Assembly (NCBI RefSeq): GCF_003046175.1 | Contig: NZ_PZZM01000001.1 | Location: 4,915,001 to 4,979,000, forward strand | DNA: 64,000 bases | Source of the DNA: Bosea sp. 124 | GTDB taxonomy: Bacteria > Pseudomonadota > Alphaproteobacteria > Rhizobiales > Beijerinckiaceae | Direction of reading: 5' to 3' | Shown: in pieces, positions 53,631 to 63,479 of the stretch | Layout of the letters: every line of letters begins with the position of its first letter | Position numbering within the stretch: the first letter of the stretch is position 1 | Notes under the pieces: generated by a model | What the model was told of the DNA's origin: nothing | Database searches by the model: none | The model's input: only the letters and a program-made list of their open reading frames with translations | Made by a program: the position numbers and the translations under genes

Positions 53631-56141
53631 TCAGAAGCGGGTGCCGCCGGAGAAGCGGAAGGCCTGGGTCCGGTCGCCGCCGTATTTGCCAGAGATGCCG
53701 GTGGTGGGATTCGTGCCCCACTGGCCGTCATCCTTCGACAGGGCATAGGCATAGTCGAAGCGGATCGGGCCGAGCGGCGACTGCCAGAGCAGGCTGACGC
53801 CGACGGACGAGCGGATGATGTTCTTGTCACGCACGCAGGCGACGTTGGTCTGATAGATCGACGTCGTCGCGACGTTGAACTGGCGCGCCGATGCACCCGC
53901 GGGGCAGCCCGCAAACGCCGAGGCATTGCCACCGTCGTAATTGAACAGCGTACCGGCGTCGGCGAAGACCGCGCCGCGCAGGCCGAGATCGCGCGGCAAG
54001 CCCCAGATCGGGAACTGCACTTCGAGCGAACCGCCAAAATAGGTGGTGCCGCCGAGCGCGTTGGCCGTGGGATCGTTCAGCACGTCGCGCGGGCCGATGC
54101 CGGACGGGGCGAAACCGCGCACCAGGGTCGGTCCGAGGAAGTAGTGGTCGATCATGCGGAGATCGCCGCTGGTGGCCTGGACGTGACCGCCCTGGACCCG
54201 TGCGAAGCCGACGACGTCGTCGAAGATCTCTTTGTAATAGCGCGCATCGGCCGAGACACGCAGGAACTTCGAGTCACCGCCTACGCCAGCGAACTCAGGC
54301 TTGATCTCGGCGATGAAGCCGTTGCGCGGGGTCTGGTTGCTGTCGAGCGAGTTGTAATTGAAGCTCAGGCCGACGAGCGAGGTCAGCGTCGTGCCCTGAG
54401 CTTCCTTGACCGCGATCGTCGCCTCGCCATTGGTCAGGCAGTTGATCGAGTTGCTCGCGCCGATCGCGCCGATCGTTCCGGGGGTGATGCCGGTCAGCGG
54501 CAAGCTACAATCGTTGTAGGGCCTACTCGATGTGTTCGGGATCTCGATCTCGGTGCTGTAGATCGAGTAACGCGGCGTGATCGAGAGCTCTTCCGTGATC
54601 GGGAAGGTCAGGCGGACGGTGCCGCCGGTGACGCGGCTCTCGAAGCGGCCGGTGTTGTAGTTGTCGCTGAACTTCGAGAACAGGTCGAAGCCTGCCGCGA
54701 TGCGGCGACCGAGGAAATAGGGCTCGGTGAAGGAGAAATCGACACCCTGGGTGCGCTGGCCGAGCGTACCCGCGATGCGGACGAACTGGCCACGGCCGAG
54801 GAAGTTCGATTCCGACAGCGAGATTTCGCCGATGATGCCGTCCGAGGTCGAATAGCCGCCGGCGATCGAGAAGGAGCCGGTCGCCTTGTCCTCGACATCG
54901 ATGTTGACCACCACGCGATCGGGCGCGGAGCCCGGCTCGTTGGTGATACGGACCTTGTTGAAGAAGCCGAGATTGTTCAGGCGACGTTCGGCGCGATCGA
55001 CGAACACCTTGTTGTAGGCGTCGCCTTCACCGAGATCGAGCTCGCGACGCACGACATAGTCGCGCGTGCGGGTGTTGCCGCGCACGTTGATGCGCTCGAC
55101 ATAGACCCGCGGGCCCTCGTCGACGACATAGGTGATGCCGATCAGGCGGCCGGCCGAATCCCGGTCGCCGCGCGGGCGGACCTGGGCGAAGGGATGGCCG
55201 CGACGCGAGACCTCGGTCGTCAGATTGACGAGCGACTTCTCCACGGCTTCGGCGTTGTAGGTGTCGCCGGCCGAGGTGACGACATAGTTCTGCAGCACGG
55301 TGGAATCGAGTTCGCGCAGGGTCGAATCGACCGCGACATTGCCGACCTTGTACTGCGGGCCTTCGGCGACGGTGACATCGATCACCCAGCCGCCGGCGCT
55401 TTCGTCGAAGCGAGCCGTGTTGCCGACGATCTGGAAGTCGGCATAGCCGTTCTTCAGATAAAAGCGGCGGACCAGTTCGAGGTCAGCGGTGATCCGCTCC
55501 GGATCGTAGACGTCGGAGGTCTTGATCCAGCTCAGGAAATTCGACTCGGTCGAGCTCATCAGGCCGCGCAGGCGGCCATCCGAGTAAACCTCGTTGCCTT
55601 CGAAATTGATCGACTTGATGCCGGTCTTGCCGCTCTCGTTGATCGTGAAGACCACGTCCGAACGGCCGTTCGGGAGAGGTGCGATGCGGCCGCTGACCGA
55701 GGACAGGCCATAGCCGGACCGGCGATAGATTTCCTTCAGGCGACCGACGTCGGCGTCGATCAGGGCCTGGCTCATCGGGCCGCCAGCCTTGGACTGGACC
55801 TGCTGAAGCAGCATGTCGCTCTTCAGGCGGCGATTGCCCTCGAACGCGACGCGGTTGATCGTGTCGTTCTCCTGCACGGAGATGACGGTCTGGGAGCCGC
55901 GACGGTTCACCTGGACATTCGTGAACAGGCCGGTGGCGAGAAGATTCTGACGAATCTCCTGCGGGCCGCCCTGCCCTGCGGCGTAGGAGCGGATCGTCTC
56001 CGCATCGACACGCCTGTTGCCCTGGACAATCACGGCCTGCGCGAACACCACGCCACCGCTAACGGCCAACATGAAGGCCGAAAGTCCGACTGATCGAGAG
56101 AGCCGCATTCTGAAAGACCGGCTCTTTTGGGTCGACGTCAT
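53631..56141 (-). CDS. bamA: outer membrane assembly factor BamA
   Basis: Omp85 insertase of 836 residues: signal sequence, five POTRA domains (about 45-430, e.g. VQGNRRVDAETIRSYAAG and INRVAFEGNRRLKSDM) and a 16-strand beta barrel with the VRGF-type lid motif as LVRGFAPSGIGPRD. The C-terminus ends in Phe (FRFSGGTRF), the beta-signal. Start MTSTQKSRSF is preferred over the ORF start at 56231; MRLSRSVG (56108) is a further option. Confidence 0.96.
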   Translation of the reverse strand: MTSTQKSRSFRMRLSRSVGLSAFMLAVSGGVVFAQAVIVQGNRRVDAETIRSYAAGQGGPQEIRQNLLATGLFTNVQVNRRGSQTVISVQENDTINRVAFEGNRRLKSDMLLQQVQSKAGGPMSQALIDADVGRLKEIYRRSGYGLSSVSGRIAPLPNGRSDVVFTINESGKTGIKSINFEGNEVYSDGRLRGLMSSTESNFLSWIKTSDVYDPERITADLELVRRFYLKNGYADFQIVGNTARFDESAGGWVIDVTVAEGPQYKVGNVAVDSTLRELDSTVLQNYVVTSAGDTYNAEAVEKSLVNLTTEVSRRGHPFAQVRPRGDRDSAGRLIGITYVVDEGPRVYVERINVRGNTRTRDYVVRRELDLGEGDAYNKVFVDRAERRLNNLGFFNKVRITNEPGSAPDRVVVNIDVEDKATGSFSIAGGYSTSDGIIGEISLSESNFLGRGQFVRIAGTLGQRTQGVDFSFTEPYFLGRRIAAGFDLFSKFSDNYNTGRFESRVTGGTVRLTFPITEELSITPRYSIYSTEIEIPNTSSRPYNDCSLPLTGITPGTIGAIGASNSINCLTNGEATIAVKEAQGTTLTSLVGLSFNYNSLDSNQTPRNGFIAEIKPEFAGVGGDSKFLRVSADARYYKEIFDDVVGFARVQGGHVQATSGDLRMIDHYFLGPTLVRGFAPSGIGPRDVLNDPTANALGGTTYFGGSLEVQFPIWGLPRDLGLRGAVFADAGTLFNYDGGNASAFAGCPAGASARQFNVATTSIYQTNVACVRDKNIIRSSVGVSLLWQSPLGPIRFDYAYALSKDDGQWGTNPTTGISGKYGGDRTQAFRFSGGTRF

Positions 56142-56581
56142 CGGGTCGCCTATTCCATTTCTCAGGTCACCACCCCAACGCAGGGGACCGCCACCCGACA
56201 GAGGCAGCAGCATGGGGACATTGCAGTCCATTCGCTTCTACAAAGTTTCCTGCGGGGTGCAAACCGGCATTGTCGTTAACAAATTATTTTTAGCCCCCTC
56301 GTTGCCATGAGGCCACGCGTCACGCCGCGATTTTGCCGCAAAGTCGCACGATTGGCCTCCGAAATCGTATTCCGGCCCCTGGCCGGAAATCTCGATCCGG
56401 GCGCCACGCGGCAGCGCGAAACCTAAAAAAGCCGGGAATCCATTAACACTGCCTCGCTGCGAGGCGCATGGCGGCACCGGCTCAAGGCTGCGCCTCCGGC
56501 CCGGCGGATTCCGGGGAAATCCTTGGACGGACCTGCCCGGCGGGATCCCTCGCAGCCTGTCGCGTGGGACCCGACGCTCTC
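56142..56581. other. rseP-bamA intergenic region
   Basis: 440 bases without a convincing gene. It probably holds the bamA promoter; a short stretch near 56280 (AACAAATTATTTTTAG on the plus strand) is AT-rich compared with its surroundings. A GGCCAGGGGCCGG-type palindrome lies near 56375-56390. No other structure recognised. Confidence 0.5.
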
Positions 56582-57733
56582 CTAGAGCAGGGAGCGGACG
56601 TGGGTGATGTCGTTCCAGGTGACGAACAGCATCAGCATCAGCACGAGGCCGAGGCCGACCCGGAAGCCGATCTCCTGCGCGCGCTCGCTCAGCGGCCGGC
56701 CGCGCAGCGCCTCGACGGCGTAAAACAGCAGATGTCCGCCATCCAGCATCGGCACCGGGAACAGGTTCATCAAGCCGATCGAGACCGACAGGATGGCGGC
56801 GAGGTTGATCAGGCCGAGCAGGCCGCCATTCGACGCGACCAGCCCGGAGACCTGCGCGATTCGGATCGGACCGGAGAGCTGGTCGGCCGATTCCCGGCCA
56901 CTGACCAGTTTCGCCAGATAGTCATAGGTGCGCTCGACGACGAACCAGGTCTCGGTGACGCCGACCCTGGCCGATTCGAGCAGGCTGAAATGCTGGGTCT
57001 TCCAGTCGCCGGCCAGATTCGAGGCCTGGACACCGAGGACGCCGATGCGCTGCTTGCCGAGCGGCGAACTCTGCTCGACGAGGGCGGGCGTGACCGGCAG
57101 CGTCACCGTGCCGCTCGCGCGCTCGACCACCATCGAGAGGGTCTCGTTCGGCCGCACCGAGATGACGCGCTGCATGTCGGCGAAGCTGCCGATCGGGCGC
57201 CCGTCGATCGAGATGACGAGATCGCCCGGAAGCAGCCCGCCGCGCTCGGCGGCGCTGCCGGCGACGACCTGGTCGACGCGCGGGGCCAGCACCGGCTTGC
57301 CGAAGAAATAGACCGTCGAGGCGAAGATCACGATGGCGAGCAGGAAATTCGCGATCGGGCCGGCAGCGACGATGGCCGCGCGCTCGCCGATCGACTGCGC
57401 CGGGAAGGAGCGCTCGCGCTGACGCGCGGTCATGCCGGAAAGCTCGGCGGAATCGCCGACGCTGGAGGTGGCGTCGCCGTCACCGGAGAATTTGACATAG
57501 CCGCCGAGCGGGATCGCGGCGAAACGCCAGCGCGTGCCGTGCCTGTCGTTGAAGCCGAAGAGCTCGCGGCCGAACCCGATCGAGAACACCTTCACATCGA
57601 CGCCGCACCAGCGGCCGACGAGGAAATGACCGAGTTCATGGACGAACACGACCACGGTCAGGACGAAGAGGAAGGGAACGAGATAGCCGAGCAGGAACGA
57701 GCCGGCGTTCCAGATTGTTGCCACGAAATCCAT
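56582..57733 (-). CDS. rseP: RIP metalloprotease RseP
   Basis: Site-2 protease of 383 residues in the inner membrane, which cleaves anti-sigma factors or signal peptide remnants. Zinc motif HELGH is at about 32-36 in the first helix; a PDZ domain is in the middle (LLPGDLVISIDGRPIGSFAD) and the third metal ligand Asp is in NLFPVPMLDGGH. MDFVATIWNAG is the preferred start; the 139-base gap to dxr holds nothing recognisable. Confidence 0.96.
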   Translation of the reverse strand: MDFVATIWNAGSFLLGYLVPFLFVLTVVVFVHELGHFLVGRWCGVDVKVFSIGFGRELFGFNDRHGTRWRFAAIPLGGYVKFSGDGDATSSVGDSAELSGMTARQRERSFPAQSIGERAAIVAAGPIANFLLAIVIFASTVYFFGKPVLAPRVDQVVAGSAAERGGLLPGDLVISIDGRPIGSFADMQRVISVRPNETLSMVVERASGTVTLPVTPALVEQSSPLGKQRIGVLGVQASNLAGDWKTQHFSLLESARVGVTETWFVVERTYDYLAKLVSGRESADQLSGPIRIAQVSGLVASNGGLLGLINLAAILSVSIGLMNLFPVPMLDGGHLLFYAVEALRGRPLSERAQEIGFRVGLGLVLMLMLFVTWNDITHVRSLL

Positions 57734-57872
57734 CAAAATCTCCCGATCCGTCCCCCTCTGGAGCATGGCGCGAAAAAGCACGAACCGGCTTTTCGCTAAC
57801 GCCCTGCGCCAACCCCAGGTCGACGATCATGTTCTTCGCGTTCGCGACGATACCGCCCGAATGCGACGTGAT

Positions 57873-59051
57873 CTAGGTGACAGCGAAGGGCGCCCGCGAC
57901 AAGAGCGCGCCGGCGCGGTTTCTCGCCTCATGGTCAATGGCAAGCGCGGCGGCGACATCGGCGGGTGCGGCGAGACCCGGCGCGGCTGCGGCGCAAACCG
58001 CTTCGACCAGCGCCGCGATGCCGGGAAAGGCGATGCGTCCCTCGAGATAGGCCGCGACGGCGACCTCGTTCGCCGCGTTCAGGATGGCGGGCATCGCACC
58101 GCCTGCCGCCAGCGCCGCAATGGCGAGACCGAGCGCCGGGAAGCGCGCGAGATCCGGCCGCTCGAAGGTCAGCGGCATGGTCGTCGCGAGATCGAGGAAA
58201 CGCGCCGCCGGTGCGTCGAGCCGGCCATCGACGCCGAGGCAATGGGCGGCAGCGACACGCATGTCGGGCAGGGCCATGCCGGCGCTGACCGAGCCGTCGC
58301 GGAAGGTGACGAGGCCATGGACGAGTTGCTGCGGGTGCACCAGCACCTCAAGCTGCCCGGGAGCCAGACCGAACAGGAAGCAGGCTTCGATCAGCTCCAG
58401 CCCCTTGTTCATCATGCTGGCCGAATCGATCGAGATCTTCGTGCCCATCGCGTAGTTCGGGTGAGCCAGCGCCTGCTCCGGTCGAGCGGCCGCGATCTCG
58501 GCCGCGCTCCAGGTCCGGAATGGGCCACCGGAAGCCGTCAGCGTCATACTGCGGATCGCCGAGATCGGTTCAGAACCCAGCACCTGGAACAGCGCGTTGT
58601 GCTCGGAATCGAGCGGCAGGATGCGCGCACCGACCGCACTTGCGCGCGCCATCACGGCCGCACCGGCACAGACGAGGCTCTCCTTGTTGGCGAGCGCGAC
58701 GACACGGCCGGGCACGAGCGCTGCGAAGGTCGCCTCCAGCCCGGCAGCGCCCGCTATCGCGCTGACGACGATGTCGCTCTCCATCGCGACGGCGTCGAGC
58801 ACGGCTTGGCGACCTGCCCCGCAGGCAATGCCGCTGCCGGCCAGGGCCTCAGCCAGCGCCGGCCCCGCCCCAGCATCGGCGAGAGCAGCGAAGGAGGCCC
58901 CCGTCTCGATCGCGACCCGCGCCAGCGCCACGGCATCCCGGCCCGCAACGACGGCCCCTATCCGCAGGCGCTCGGGATTCTCGGCCACGACCTCGCGCGT
59001 CGATCTGCCGATGGAGCCGGTGGCTCCCAGAAGCGTGACGGTACGGAGCAT
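57873..59051 (-). CDS. dxr: 1-deoxy-D-xylulose 5-phosphate reductoisomerase
   Basis: Second enzyme of the MEP isoprenoid pathway, 392 residues. NADPH-binding TLLGATGSIGRSTREVV, the metal/substrate-binding LPLDSEHNALFQ, and SIDSASMMNKGLELIEA are conserved. The start MLRTVTLLG overlaps nothing and lies nine bases after cdsA; a longer frame extends antisense-like into cdsA and is not used. Confidence 0.97.
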   Translation of the reverse strand: MLRTVTLLGATGSIGRSTREVVAENPERLRIGAVVAGRDAVALARVAIETGASFAALADAGAGPALAEALAGSGIACGAGRQAVLDAVAMESDIVVSAIAGAAGLEATFAALVPGRVVALANKESLVCAGAAVMARASAVGARILPLDSEHNALFQVLGSEPISAIRSMTLTASGGPFRTWSAAEIAAARPEQALAHPNYAMGTKISIDSASMMNKGLELIEACFLFGLAPGQLEVLVHPQQLVHGLVTFRDGSVSAGMALPDMRVAAAHCLGVDGRLDAPAARFLDLATTMPLTFERPDLARFPALGLAIAALAAGGAMPAILNAANEVAVAAYLEGRIAFPGIAALVEAVCAAAAPGLAAPADVAAALAIDHEARNRAGALLSRAPFAVT

Positions 59052-59059
59052 GGCGGCTT

Positions 59060-59893
59060 TTAGAGTTTGAGATGCGTCAGGAACAGCACCATGCCGGCGA
59101 AGACGAGCACCGCCCAGTAGCCGTCGAGGCGATCGAGGAAACCGCCATGGCCCGGGATGAGACGGCTCGAATCCTTGGCGCCGAAACGGCGCTTCAGCGC
59201 GGATTCGAACAGATCGCCCATCTGGCTGAACACGGAGGCCGCGAACGAGCCCGCGATGACGAGCACCGGCCCGACGATCTGCGTCGCTGCCGGCGTCAGC
59301 GCCCAGACGGCATAACCGCCGAGCGTGCCGGCGATGGTTCCGCCGAGCGCGCCGGACCAAGTCTTGCCCGGACTGACGCTCGGCATCAACTTGGGGCCGC
59401 CGAACCTGCGGCCGGTGAAATAGGCCGCGATATCGGTGAACCAGACGACCGCGAAGCTCCAGATGACGAGAGCCAGCCCGAGTTCGGGCAGCGACCGCAG
59501 CGCCGGGGCGACCAGCGCGAAGGCGAGCGCATAGGCGACGCCGCAGAGCTCGAGGGCGAGCCGGCTCTCCACCCGGGGCGTCAGCACGGCGCCGGTCAGG
59601 GCTGCGACAGCCGCGACACCCGCCAGAGCCGGCTGGCTCGCCGAGGAGAAGCCAAGGAGGGTCCCGGCGAGGACCACGCCAATCGCGGCGGCGATCGCGT
59701 GGTCGCGGTTGGCCATGGAGAGCCACTCATAGGCGACGAGTCCGGCCACCAGAACCCAGACGATGCGGAAGGGCCAGCCGCCCCAGGCGGTGGCGATCAG
59801 GATCACGGCCGCGAGCACCAGCGCCGAGACGATCCTGAGGCGCAGTTCGCCCGAAACGGCCTTCGTCCCGCCGCCGGGAGGCGCCTCGCTCAC
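59060..59893 (-). CDS. cdsA: phosphatidate cytidylyltransferase
   Basis: Integral membrane enzyme of 277 residues making CDP-diacylglycerol. Several hydrophobic helices and the C-terminal family signature [21 protein letters not shown], followed by [12 protein letters not shown], are present. Overlaps the uppS stop by four bases. Confidence 0.96.
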   Translation of the reverse strand: MSEAPPGGGTKAVSGELRLRIVSALVLAAVILIATAWGGWPFRIVWVLVAGLVAYEWLSMANRDHAIAAAIGVVLAGTLLGFSSASQPALAGVAAVAALTGAVLTPRVESRLALELCGVAYALAFALVAPALRSLPELGLALVIWSFAVVWFTDIAAYFTGRRFGGPKLMPSVSPGKTWSGALGGTIAGTLGGYAVWALTPAATQIVGPVLVIAGSFAASVFSQMGDLFESALKRRFGAKDSSRLIPGHGGFLDRLDGYWAVLVFAGMVLFLTHLKL

Positions 59894-60678
59894 GCCGCGC
59901 CTGCAGCGCGGCCGGAGGGTTCCGCCAGGCCGCCGAAGCGCCGCTCGCGGCGGCCATACTCGGCCAATGCGGCCTCGAAGGCGGCACGGTCGAAATCCGG
60001 CCAGAGGACCGGCGTGAAGACGAACTCGGCATAGGCCGCCTGCCAGAGCAGGAAGTTCGAGATGCGTGTCTCGCCGGAGGTGCGGATCACCAGTTCGGGG
60101 TCCGGAAGACCGGCGGTGTCGAGGCGCAATGCCAGCATCGCCTCGTCGATCGCGGTCGCTTCGATCCGCCCGGCGGCGGCATCGGTCGCGAGTTGCCGCG
60201 CCACCCGGACGATCTCGTCGCGCGAGCCATAGTTGAAGGCGACGACGAGCGTCATCCCGTCATTGTCGCGGGTCACCGCCTCGGCATGCTCGACCATGCG
60301 GCGCAGATCGGGCGCGAGGTCATCGCGGCCGCCGATGACGCGGACGCGGACGCCCGCGGCATGGAGCTCGCCCAGATCCTTCTCGACGAAGCGCTTGAGC
60401 AGGCCGAGCAGGAAGGAGACCTCGGTCGCGGGCCTGCGCCAGTTCTCGGTCGAGAAGCTGTAGAGGGTCAGGACACGGATGCCGAGCTCGCCCGCATTCC
60501 TGACGGTGCCGCGCAGCGCTTCCAGCCCCCGCCGATGACCTTCCTGCCGCGGCAGGCCGCGAAGCTGCGCCCAGCGGCCATTTCCATCCATGATGATGGC
60601 AACATGCGCGGGAGCGACTTGGGCGGGAGCGACTTGGGCCGGATGGGCGGCTTGCCCCGGGCGCTGGCCTGCTGACAT
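59890..60678 (-). CDS. uppS: undecaprenyl diphosphate synthase
   Basis: Cis-prenyltransferase of 262 residues providing the lipid carrier for peptidoglycan. The catalytic [20 protein letters not shown] (Asp in MDGNGRWA), [11 protein letters not shown] and [18 protein letters not shown] are conserved. The N-terminus before them contains a repeated AQVAP unit encoded by two tandem 15-base copies (60609-60638). Start MSAGQRPG is preferred over the distal ATG at 60741. Confidence 0.96.
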   Translation of the reverse strand: MSAGQRPGQAAHPAQVAPAQVAPAHVAIIMDGNGRWAQLRGLPRQEGHRRGLEALRGTVRNAGELGIRVLTLYSFSTENWRRPATEVSFLLGLLKRFVEKDLGELHAAGVRVRVIGGRDDLAPDLRRMVEHAEAVTRDNDGMTLVVAFNYGSRDEIVRVARQLATDAAAGRIEATAIDEAMLALRLDTAGLPDPELVIRTSGETRISNFLLWQAAYAEFVFTPVLWPDFDRAAFEAALAEYGRRERRFGGLAEPSGRAAGAA

Positions 60679-60768
60679 TCTCGATATGCCTCGTTCGGCC
60701 TCGTGCCGGATGATCTCGCCGGGTGATCCGGCCCGCCGCAAGCTGGCGCGGAACCCGCGCCAACGACG

Positions 60769-61332
60769 TCAGACGCTCAGGATTTCCTTTTCCTTTGTCG
60801 CAAGCGCCTGGTCGATCTCGGCGATGTGCTGGTCGGTCGCCTTCTGGACGAGGTCGGACTGGCGGGTGACGTCGTCCTTGGTGAAGGCGCCGTCCTTCTC
60901 GACCTTCTTGATGATGTCGATGGCATCGCGGCGGACATGGCGCACGGCGATCTTCGACTCCTCGGCATATTTATGCGCGACCTTGACCATCTCCTTGCGG
61001 CGCTGCTCGTTCAGCTCCGGGATGCGGATGCGCAGCACCTGGCCTTCGGTCTGCGGGTTGAGGCCGAGATCGGATTCGCGGATCGCCTTCTCGACGGCAT
61101 TGACCATGCTGCGGTCCCAGACCTGCACGCTGAGCAGGCGGGCCTCGGGGACGCTGACGGTCGCGAGTTGGGCCAGCGGCTGGCGCGCGCCATAGGCCTC
61201 GACCTGGATCGGGTCGAGCATGTTGGCGGAGGCGCGGCCGCTGCGCAGCGAGGCGAGATCGCCCTTGAAGGAGGTCAGCGCGCCCTGCATGCGGCGCTTC
61301 ACATCGTCGAGATCGAATGTCGTCTGGGCCAT
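60769..61332 (-). CDS. frr: ribosome recycling factor
   Basis: Splits post-termination ribosomes with EF-G. 187 residues, of standard length, starting MAQTTFDLDDVKRRM; SLRSGRASANMLDPIQVEAY and IRIPELNEQRRKEMVKVAHK are diagnostic. The ATG 61332 was chosen by family length; the ORF extends to 61479. Confidence 0.97.
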   Translation of the reverse strand: MAQTTFDLDDVKRRMQGALTSFKGDLASLRSGRASANMLDPIQVEAYGARQPLAQLATVSVPEARLLSVQVWDRSMVNAVEKAIRESDLGLNPQTEGQVLRIRIPELNEQRRKEMVKVAHKYAEESKIAVRHVRRDAIDIIKKVEKDGAFTKDDVTRQSDLVQKATDQHIAEIDQALATKEKEILSV

Positions 61333-61494
61333 CGTCTTCAAGACCTTGAACTGGTGCATCGCGCGAAAAGCGGAAACCCGGCTTTCCTCCAGCGACGATG
61401 CGAGATCGGTGTTGCATGCCGGGGTGTTTCTAAAACCCGGCGCGACCATGGCGGGGGGGCCGGCCAGGGTCAAGAACATCGTATCGCGAGGCGC

Positions 61495-62202
61495 TTACGG
61501 CGTCACATAGGTCGCCCTGCCCTCGCCGCGCAGCACGGCCGCAAGCATGCCCGCCTCCGCGATCGAGAACACCACGATGGTCAGCCCGGCATCGCGAGCC
61601 AGCGCAAAGGCCGCCGTATCCATCACCTTCAGATCGCGCGTGATCGCCTCGGCATGGGTCAGCGTGTCGTAGCGGGTGGCGCGCGGGTCCTTCTTCGGGT
61701 CGGCGGAATAGACGCCATCGACCTGCGTCGCCTTGAGCAGATGGCTGCAGCCGAGCTCGGCCGCCCGCAGGGCCGCACCCGTATCGGTGGTGAAATAGGG
61801 ATTGCCGGTGCCGCCGCCGAGCACCACGACCTTGCCGTTGGTCAGGTGGTCGAGTGCGCGCTTGCGGGCGTAGCTCTCGCAGAGCGAGGGCATCGGCACC
61901 GCCGACATGGCGCGCGCAGGCGCACCCGCGCTCTCGATTGCATGCTCCAGCGCGAGCGCGTTCATCACGGTGCCGAGCATGCCGATCGAATCGGCGCTGG
62001 TGCGGTCGAGCCCCTTGTTAAGCCCCTGGACGCCGCGGAAGAAATTGCCGCCACCGACGACGATGGCGATCTCCACACCCTCTCGCGAGGCATTCGAAAT
62101 ATCGCTTGCAAGCGCCGTCAGCGTCGCGCCGTCAAGGCCGGATCCCGCTTGTCCGGCAAGGGCTTCGCCGGAGAGCTTAACGAGAACGCGATTGGGTCTC
62201 AT
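61495..62202 (-). CDS. pyrH: UMP kinase
   Basis: Amino-acid-kinase fold enzyme of 235 residues phosphorylating UMP. VLVKLSGEALAG at the N-terminus, VVGGGNFFRGVQ, and TGNPYFTTDTGAALRAAEL are conserved. GGAGA lies before the ATG. It is separated from tsf by a terminator, so it is likely to have its own promoter in 62203-62316. Confidence 0.97.
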   Translation of the reverse strand: MRPNRVLVKLSGEALAGQAGSGLDGATLTALASDISNASREGVEIAIVVGGGNFFRGVQGLNKGLDRTSADSIGMLGTVMNALALEHAIESAGAPARAMSAVPMPSLCESYARKRALDHLTNGKVVVLGGGTGNPYFTTDTGAALRAAELGCSHLLKATQVDGVYSADPKKDPRATRYDTLTHAEAITRDLKVMDTAAFALARDAGLTIVVFSIAEAGMLAAVLRGEGRATYVTP

Positions 62203-62316
62203 CAGATCGTCTCCGTAATGCCGTTCATGATCGCATCATCCTGCCGGGACGAGCGAATCCGCAAGTCCGGCCGATGCCCAAGGGGTCCGCCGCGATTCGC
62301 GACGACCTCCCTTCTA

Positions 62317-62347
62317 CAAAAAAGGCCGCGCTGGGCGCGGCCTTTTT
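62317..62347 (-). terminator. Rho-independent terminator after tsf
   Basis: AAAAAAGGCCGCGC-TGG-GCGCGGCCTTTTT, a 12-base perfect stem with A and T tracts, 20-50 bases past the tsf stop. Confidence 0.93.
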
Positions 62348-62368
62348 CCGTCTCGCTGAGAGGCCCGA

Positions 62369-63292
62369 TCAGCCCGTCGTGCCGCCGGCGGCCGCAACCT
62401 CGGCGGCGAAATCGGTCTCTTCCTTCTCGATGCCCTCGCCCAGCGCATAGCGCGCGAAGCCGGTGAGCGCGACCGGAGCGCCGACCTTGCCCTCGATCTC
62501 CTTCAGCACCTGGCCGACCGACTTCGAGCCGTCATGGATGTAGGCCTGCTCGAGCAGGCAGAACTCCTTGGCGTAGCTCTTCATGCCGCTCTCGGTGATC
62601 TTCTCGAGCACATGAGCGGGCTTGCCGGCGTTCTTCTCGGCCAGGATCGCCTTCTCGCGGGCCAGCAACTCGGGATCGATCGAAGCGAGATCGAGCGAGA
62701 CCGGATTCGTCGCGGCGACATGCATGGCGAGCTGGCGGCCGAGGGCTGCCAGTTCATCGGCCTTGCCGGTCGATTCCAGCGCGACGATGACGCCGATCTT
62801 GCCGAGGCCATCGGCGACCGAACCATGAACGTAGGAGCCGATCAGGCCGGCAGAGACCTTGAGCTGCGCGACGCGGCGCAGCGTCATGTTCTCGCCGATC
62901 GTGGAGATGGCGTTGGCGATCGCATCCTGCACGGTGCCGCCGCCCGGATAGTGGTGGGCGAGCACGGCTTCGGCGTCGCCGCCGCGCTCCAGCGCGACAT
63001 TGGCAATGCCGTGGGCGAGGCCCTGGAATTCGAGGTTGCGGGCGACGAAGTCGGTCTCGGAGTTGAGCTCGACCACGACGCCGCTGTGGCCGGACACGGC
63101 CACGGCGACGAGACCCTCGGCGGCGACGCGGCCAGCCTTCTTGGCGGCCTTGGCGAGCCCCTTGGTGCGCAGCCAGTCGATCGCGGCCTCGATGTCGCCG
63201 TCGACGGCCGTCAGCGCGGTCTTGCAGTCCATCATGCCCGCGCCGGTCTTGTCGCGGAGTTCCTTCACCATGCCGGCGGTGATCGCAGCCAT
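62369..63292 (-). CDS. tsf: elongation factor Ts
   Basis: Guanine nucleotide exchange factor for EF-Tu, 307 residues. [19 protein letters not shown] is the N-terminal UBA-like domain and [12 protein letters not shown] the core motif with the TDFV residues that insert into EF-Tu. Follows rpsB by 187 bases, as in nearly all bacteria. Confidence 0.97.
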   Translation of the reverse strand: MAAITAGMVKELRDKTGAGMMDCKTALTAVDGDIEAAIDWLRTKGLAKAAKKAGRVAAEGLVAVAVSGHSGVVVELNSETDFVARNLEFQGLAHGIANVALERGGDAEAVLAHHYPGGGTVQDAIANAISTIGENMTLRRVAQLKVSAGLIGSYVHGSVADGLGKIGVIVALESTGKADELAALGRQLAMHVAATNPVSLDLASIDPELLAREKAILAEKNAGKPAHVLEKITESGMKSYAKEFCLLEQAYIHDGSKSVGQVLKEIEGKVGAPVALTGFARYALGEGIEKEETDFAAEVAAAGGTTG

Positions 63293-63479
63293 CTTTGTCG
63301 TCCTTGTCTGTCGTGCGGCGCCGGATAGAGGCCGGCCGCGGAATCAGGCCGGCCAGCCCCTATGGGGAAACGCCGACGCTCCGTTTCCGGTCGTCGGCGC
63401 TGGTCGGCGTCAATCAGAGTTCAATGCAGCAACCGGATTGCGACGCGTCGATGACGCGCCGCCTCCCGTCTCGAAAGCG

